From JAWBSP01 sp964632175 (GTDB taxonomy: Archaea > Hadarchaeota > Hadarchaeia > Hadarchaeales > JAWBSP01): a stretch of DNA of 41,094 nucleotides. The notes beneath the pieces are model-generated. The model was not told the origin of the DNA, did not search any database, and saw only the letters and a program-made list of their open reading frames with translations. The stretch's first letter is position 1. The number at the start of each line of letters is the position of its first letter. Positions 39,359-41,094 of this stretch are shown here, in pieces. The translations under genes were made by a program, and so were the position numbers. The stretch is taken from positions 1 to 41,094 of the forward strand of contig CAZWBJ010000009.1 in NCBI GenBank assembly GCA_964632175.1, written 5' to 3'.

Positions 39359-39884
39359 CCCTCTTGGTAGCCTTCAGTTATCCCCACCAAGGCCCCTGAC
39401 TCCACTAGTGCCTCTCCAGCAGGTCTGGGGCCAGCTCGATGAGCCTCCTCACCACCCTCCACGATCTCCTCCCCCTTCTCCAGGCCTCCTCCGCCCTGAA
39501 GGCCTCGGCCTCCGAGAGACCGCCGAGACCTAGAGCAGTAGAGCCCTCCCTCGGGGTTCCTGAAGCCTAGCGGGGGCAGACCTCCCGCTCTGGCCGTCCC
39601 CATCGCGTAGAGCCTCGTCAGGGTATCATCCCGTCCCTCCCCGAAAGTGGACGTAGCGGCCGGGGACCTGGACCACGCCTTGGAGTGCCCGGGAGGCTGG
39701 AGAGGGTGAGCAGGAGCTACGTGCTCTCCCTCCTGCTGGCGGCCCCAGGACCTCCCCGAAGAAGAGGACCTAGAGATGCTGGAGGGCCATTTGGATGGAG
39801 TTCCCCGCCTGAGCCGAGCTCCCTAGGCCTGATCGAGGGCCTGAGCGAAGCCAAAAAGGAAGAGGGCTGGAGGAGAGGGGACCT
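39359..39884. other. G+C-rich stretch of broken coding sequence
   Basis: No intact gene is seen. On the minus strand, short protein-like pieces lie in different frames (FGEGRDDTLTRLYAMG, then EAEAFRAEEAWRRGRRSW followed by RVVRRLIELAPDLLERH), as if one or more genes had suffered frameshifts. I could not assign a family. The high G+C content and lack of promoter-like A+T blocks argue for former coding sequence rather than a regulatory region. Confidence 0.4.
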
Positions 39885-40054
39885 TCACGTCTTTGAGCTT
39901 CTCGCCTGCTCTCCTCCACGCCCCAGTTCTCCTTGGGCACCTCGTGGAGTATGACCTCCACCGTCTCCTTGGAAACGCTCATCTCCACGAACACGTTGGT
40001 TATCGCTATCGCCCTCTTCTTGGCCGCGGTGGAGACCACGTGCACGACGGGCAC
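39885..40054 (-). pseudogene. Remnant of a 4-oxalocrotonate tautomerase gene
   Basis: The minus-strand frame from 40054 opens MPVVHVVSTAAKKRAIAITN and continues ETVEVILHEVPKENWG, the start (Pro2 nucleophile) and the end block of the 4-oxalocrotonate tautomerase family. About ten residues normally between these blocks are missing. After the ENWG block the frame runs into unrelated Arg-rich sequence; a neighbouring frame (GEKLKDVKV) looks more natural. This suggests small deletions and a frameshift. A sequencing fault is the alternative. Confidence 0.6.
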
Positions 40055-40141
40055 GCGTCAGTTCTCCCCACCCCCTCCTAAAATCTTCCGGCTCGCCGCG
40101 ATGGCCCGGCAAAGGGAAAAAGGCCGAGGAGAAGGGAGAGG

Positions 40142-40900
40142 ATGTGCAGGCTGCTCGGGCTCATCGCCAACAAGCCAGTGGACCTGGAGTTCTCGCTAGA
40201 GAGGTTCAGGGAATTGGCCAAGAAGCATCCCGACGGGTGGGGAATGGGCTGGTACGAGGAAGGGGAGGCTAGGGTCTTCAAGCAGAAGATCTCGGCGTTG
40301 GACCCCCAGAGTAAGCTCCTCCAGCTCTCCAAGAGCGTCATGTCCAGGATCTTCCTCTGCCACGTGAGGAGGGCCAGCTGCGGAGAGCCCAGGGAGGAGA
40401 ACTCCCACCCCTTCATGTTCGATAACTGGATCTTCGCCCACAACGGGACCGTGAACAGGGAGCAGCTCAGGCGGAAGCTCAGGGGGAGATACGCTGAGGG
40501 GATCGCCGGAGAGACGGACTCCGAGGTCTACTTCCGCTGGCTCCTCCAGTGCATCGAGGAGGAGGGGGAAGTGGAGGAGGGAATAAGGGTGGCGGTGGAG
40601 GAGGCACGGAAGTCGACCAACAAGGCGCTCAACTTCCTCCTCTCGGACGGGGAGCACCTTTACGCCTTCAGGTACGGGGAGAGCCTCCACAAGCTCAGGA
40701 GGGAGCCGGGGGGGCCAGGGGAACTCTCTTACACCTCATCCGAAACCGGGGTCCTGCTGAAAAGCAAGTTGCTCCGAGGGGAGAGGGCCTTCTTGGTGTG
40801 CTCGGAGAGGCTCACCAAGGAGGGATGGGAGGAGGTGGAGGAGGGAAGCCTGCTCAGGGTCGGAGGGGATCTAAGGGTTAGGGAGGTGAGGGTGCTCTGA
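40142..40900 (+). CDS. Class II glutamine amidotransferase-like protein
   Basis: This 252-residue protein begins MCRLLGLIAN, so Cys2 becomes the N-terminal nucleophile after Met removal. KHPDGWGMGWYEEG, LCHVRRASCG, ENSHPFMFDNWIFAHNGTVN and GETDSEVYFRWLLQ are hallmarks of the YafJ/EgtC-type class II glutaminase fold. No synthetase domain is attached, so the amide acceptor is unknown and it may be a stand-alone amidohydrolase. GGAGAAGGGAGAGG precedes the ATG. The 194 bp after it contain only T-rich tracts near 41015-41055 that could end transcription. Confidence 0.88.
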   Translation: MCRLLGLIANKPVDLEFSLERFRELAKKHPDGWGMGWYEEGEARVFKQKISALDPQSKLLQLSKSVMSRIFLCHVRRASCGEPREENSHPFMFDNWIFAHNGTVNREQLRRKLRGRYAEGIAGETDSEVYFRWLLQCIEEEGEVEEGIRVAVEEARKSTNKALNFLLSDGEHLYAFRYGESLHKLRREPGGPGELSYTSSETGVLLKSKLLRGERAFLVCSERLTKEGWEEVEEGSLLRVGGDLRVREVRVL

Positions 40901-41094
40901 ACCCGCGCTATCACGGCTGGTCCAAGGCTGGAACCTCCATCTTGGGGGCCGTTGCCTGCGCCTTCGAGACGGCGGCGGGTGGGTTCAGCCCTCACGGTCT
41001 GCCTCTTTAACGATACTTTTCTTTTCCTCCCCCTGCTACCCCGTTTGAAGGGTTTTTCTGCTTTAAAAGGGTGCCCCCACCAATACAAGCAGAT

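Noticed and set aside
40729..41088. 119-codon minus-strand frame at the right edge
   Set aside because: More than half lies antisense to the intact glutamine amidotransferase gene and its composition is typical of a shadow frame.

Overview
The window is archaeal and G+C-rich. The evidence is two EF-1A-type GTPase genes, aIF2 gamma, aIF5B, eS6, an archaeal-type uS10, Kae1, archaeal phosphopantothenate synthetase, TATA boxes about 20-27 bp before many start codons, an A1:U72 initiator tRNA and a tRNA whose anticodon arm looks interrupted by introns. A tungsten/molybdenum AOR-family oxidoreductase and a LacS-like GH1 glycosidase suggest a thermophilic or anaerobic lineage. I cannot name the phylum from sequence alone. 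The left edge looks like a contig end: its first 55 bases exactly repeat bases 35737-35791.

Layout. 1-5 kb: a broken GH1 start, a sugar-isomerase-like TIM barrel, a fusion of an AOR-family enzyme with 3-hexulose-6-phosphate synthase, phosphopantothenate synthetase and a nucleotidyltransferase. 5-11 kb: a proline-rich membrane coiled-coil protein translationally coupled to an EF-1A paralogue, an Lhr-type helicase and a retropepsin-fold protein. 11-17 kb: one minus-strand operon of eight genes (three coiled-coil proteins, an unknown protein, a DUF72 protein, a short SMC5/6-type ATPase, an Nse4/ScpA-like kleisin and an Nse3/MAGE-like tandem winged-helix protein). 17-19 kb: tRNA-Phe and an NAD salvage pair. 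19.0-19.7 kb: a non-coding array of 14 short palindromic repeats. 19.7-24.1 kb: a translation operon (aIF5B, eS6, aIF2 gamma, Kae1). 24.8-32 kb: purine synthesis (purL, purQ, class II purE and purF on plus; purN and purD on minus). 32.1-34.3 kb: the main EF-1A gene, uS10, tRNA-Ser, DUF192 and tRNA-Val. 34-41 kb: GH1 glycosidase, secreted anchored protein, HAD phosphatase, DUF1028, a ThiI-like protein with a degraded PP-loop, initiator tRNA-Met, a decayed stretch with a tautomerase remnant, and a class II glutamine amidotransferase.

Three things stand out. First, the SMC operon: the ATPase heads resemble SMC5/SMC6 more than bacterial-type SMC, there is no hinge, and the two partners resemble Nse4 and Nse3. 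This would be a minimal archaeal SMC5/6-like complex. Second, the AOR-HPS fusion: HPS run backwards releases formaldehyde, a substrate that AOR-family enzymes can oxidise, so the fusion may couple pentose synthesis to ferredoxin reduction. Third, the palindromic repeat array is directional and lies between converging genes, about 2 kb from the SMC operon. Gene identities rest on motif recognition by eye; no database search was run.
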